Shown here one piece after another: positions 44,226-44,778 of a stretch of 44,778 bases of DNA. The DNA is from Affinirhizobium lemnae. GTDB lineage: Bacteria; Pseudomonadota; Alphaproteobacteria; Rhizobiales; Rhizobiaceae. The stretch covers positions 1 to 44,778 of the forward strand of contig NZ_JALJQZ010000032.1 of assembly GCF_022968395.1 (NCBI RefSeq). The letters run 5' to 3'. The position numbers were made by a program, and so were the translations under genes. The notes under the pieces were generated by a model. That model saw only the letters and a list, made by a program, of their open reading frames with translations. It was not told where the DNA came from and did no database searches. The first letter of the stretch is position 1. Every line of letters starts with the position of its first letter.

Positions 44226-44636
44226 TCAGGCGGCAGGAGAAAACGGGCGAAACAGCCTCAGGCGTGCGGGAGGTCTTCTTTGTTTCCCGCCTTTCCAGTC
44301 AACGACGAACTGAATGACATCCGCCGCAGCCTGCTGTGTGAGCGGCTTGGCGATAACGCCCAGGGCGCCGGCATCGCGCCCTTCGATAAGCATTGGGTTT
44401 CCGGTCACGAAAATGACCGTCAGGCCACGTCCGGTCAGTAGACGGGCAAGCTCAGGGCCGGTCTCTCCATCTGCAAGCCGTACATCGACAAATGCTATGT
44501 CGGCTTCTCGGGCATAATTGAGCGCGACGGTCATGTCTGGAGCTATTCCGATAACTTCGTGCCCGCTGCGCGAAATGGCCTCTTCCAGATCCATCGCGAT
44601 CAGAAGGCTGTCCTCTACAATCAAGAAGCGATACAT
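44226..44636 (-). CDS. Single-domain response regulator
   Basis: A 136-residue receiver-domain protein without an output domain. The phosphoacceptor is Asp51 (IAFVDVRLADG), the acidic pair is Glu8-Asp9 (LIVEDS), and the conserved Lys is in VIAKPLTQ. Residue order VTGNP replaces the usual Thr/Ser pattern in a related form. Such proteins act as phosphate sinks or relays, or bind partners. I chose the ATG at 44634-44636, with AGAGG 11 bases upstream; the longer frame to 44690 has no support. No kinase gene lies within the window. Confidence 0.85.
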   Translation of the reverse strand: MYRFLIVEDSLLIAMDLEEAISRSGHEVIGIAPDMTVALNYAREADIAFVDVRLADGETGPELARLLTGRGLTVIFVTGNPMLIEGRDAGALGVIAKPLTQQAAADVIQFVVDWKGGKQRRPPARLRLFRPFSPAA

Positions 44637-44741
44637 CAATTCTAAACCTCTGTTGTCTCCACGACATAGGGTTGAGCCCGATACCGACAAGACGTGAGTT
44701 TAGAGGCTGCCTCAAAAAGAGGTGGGTGATTTCAAGAGGTT

Positions 44742-44778
44742 ATGATTCCTTCGGATTTGCGAGATTCGATGGAGTTCA
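44742..44778 (+). CDS. Possible start of a gene truncated by the window end
   Basis: An ATG at 44742 begins an open frame (MIPSDLRDSMEF) that runs off the window. AAGAGG lies immediately before it but with very short spacing. I cannot identify the product from 12 codons. The upstream sequence (GAGGCTGCCTC at 44703-44713) is a small palindrome and might be the end of an insertion sequence. Confidence 0.25.
   Translation, partial: MIPSDLRDSMEF

Noticed and set aside
1..44778. CRISPR array or prophage
   Set aside because: I saw no regularly spaced direct repeats and no phage structural genes. The only phage-type trace is the integrase remnant.

Overview
The window reads as chromosomal DNA of an alphaproteobacterium in the family Rhizobiaceae (Agrobacterium/Rhizobium complex). 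This rests on gene content and order rather than a database match: a crcB-rluC-HAD-ATP12 cluster, a glutathione-dependent formaldehyde operon, an extra FtsZ without a C-terminal tail, a B12-dependent ribonucleotide reductase of about 1270 residues, an Omp25/RopB-like barrel protein, and GC-rich coding sequence with long antisense open frames. Almost everything is housekeeping or stress physiology. A few AT-rich or structured islands look acquired or undescribed.

Layout. 1-5.3 kb (minus strand): a periplasmic cupredoxin, then the glycine cleavage operon gcvT-gcvH-gcvP behind a tandem glycine riboswitch. 5.3-6.4 kb: an AT-rich stretch with a large inverted repeat, a glycine-rich repeat protein and a small unknown protein. 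6.4-11.4 kb (plus): crcB, rluC, a HAD phosphatase, ATP12, a secreted unknown and an alpha/beta hydrolase. 11.4-15.5 kb (minus): class III alcohol dehydrogenase, a GNAT protein, a YaiI-family protein, a DUF1345 membrane protein and S-formylglutathione hydrolase, then a guanidinium exporter behind what I read as a guanidine-II (mini-ykkC) riboswitch. 15.5-17.3 kb: an EamA transporter and lipB.

17.4-18.0 kb: tRNA-Leu(GAG) with its terminator and the remains of a tyrosine integrase facing it, the scar of an old integration. 18.2-21.3 kb: a DUF1883 protein, rarA and a DegP-type protease. 21.4-22.5 kb: an LprI-like secreted protein whose stop codon abuts a 266-bp MITE with 19-bp perfect inverted repeats and TA flanks, then a small secreted unknown. 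22.7-26.4 kb: ilvD and the divergent methionine-sulfoxide repair pair msrP-msrQ. 26.4-30.6 kb: an orphan small ORF, a c-type cytochrome, an outer-membrane protein, the FtsZ paralogue and an SDR oxidoreductase. 30.6-32.5 kb: a non-coding stretch with several hairpins, a small membrane protein, and an AT-rich DUF4062 gene that may be a foreign conflict or defence gene. 32.5-44.7 kb: nrdJ with upstream NrdR-like boxes, a chemoreceptor, an ABC exporter, xanthine phosphoribosyltransferase, a tandem universal stress protein, a CinA/MoaB-like protein, WrbA and a single-domain response regulator. The last 37 bases may begin another gene.

Functional links: the gcv operon and ilvD serve amino-acid and one-carbon metabolism. 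FrmA and FghA form the glutathione formaldehyde pathway. DegP, MsrPQ, UspA, WrbA and RarA are stress and quality-control functions. The best candidates for new biology are the guanidine-II switch joined to the formaldehyde operon, the structured region at 30.7-30.9 kb, and the DUF4062 gene. Functions are inferred from recognised motifs; no searches or folding calculations were run.
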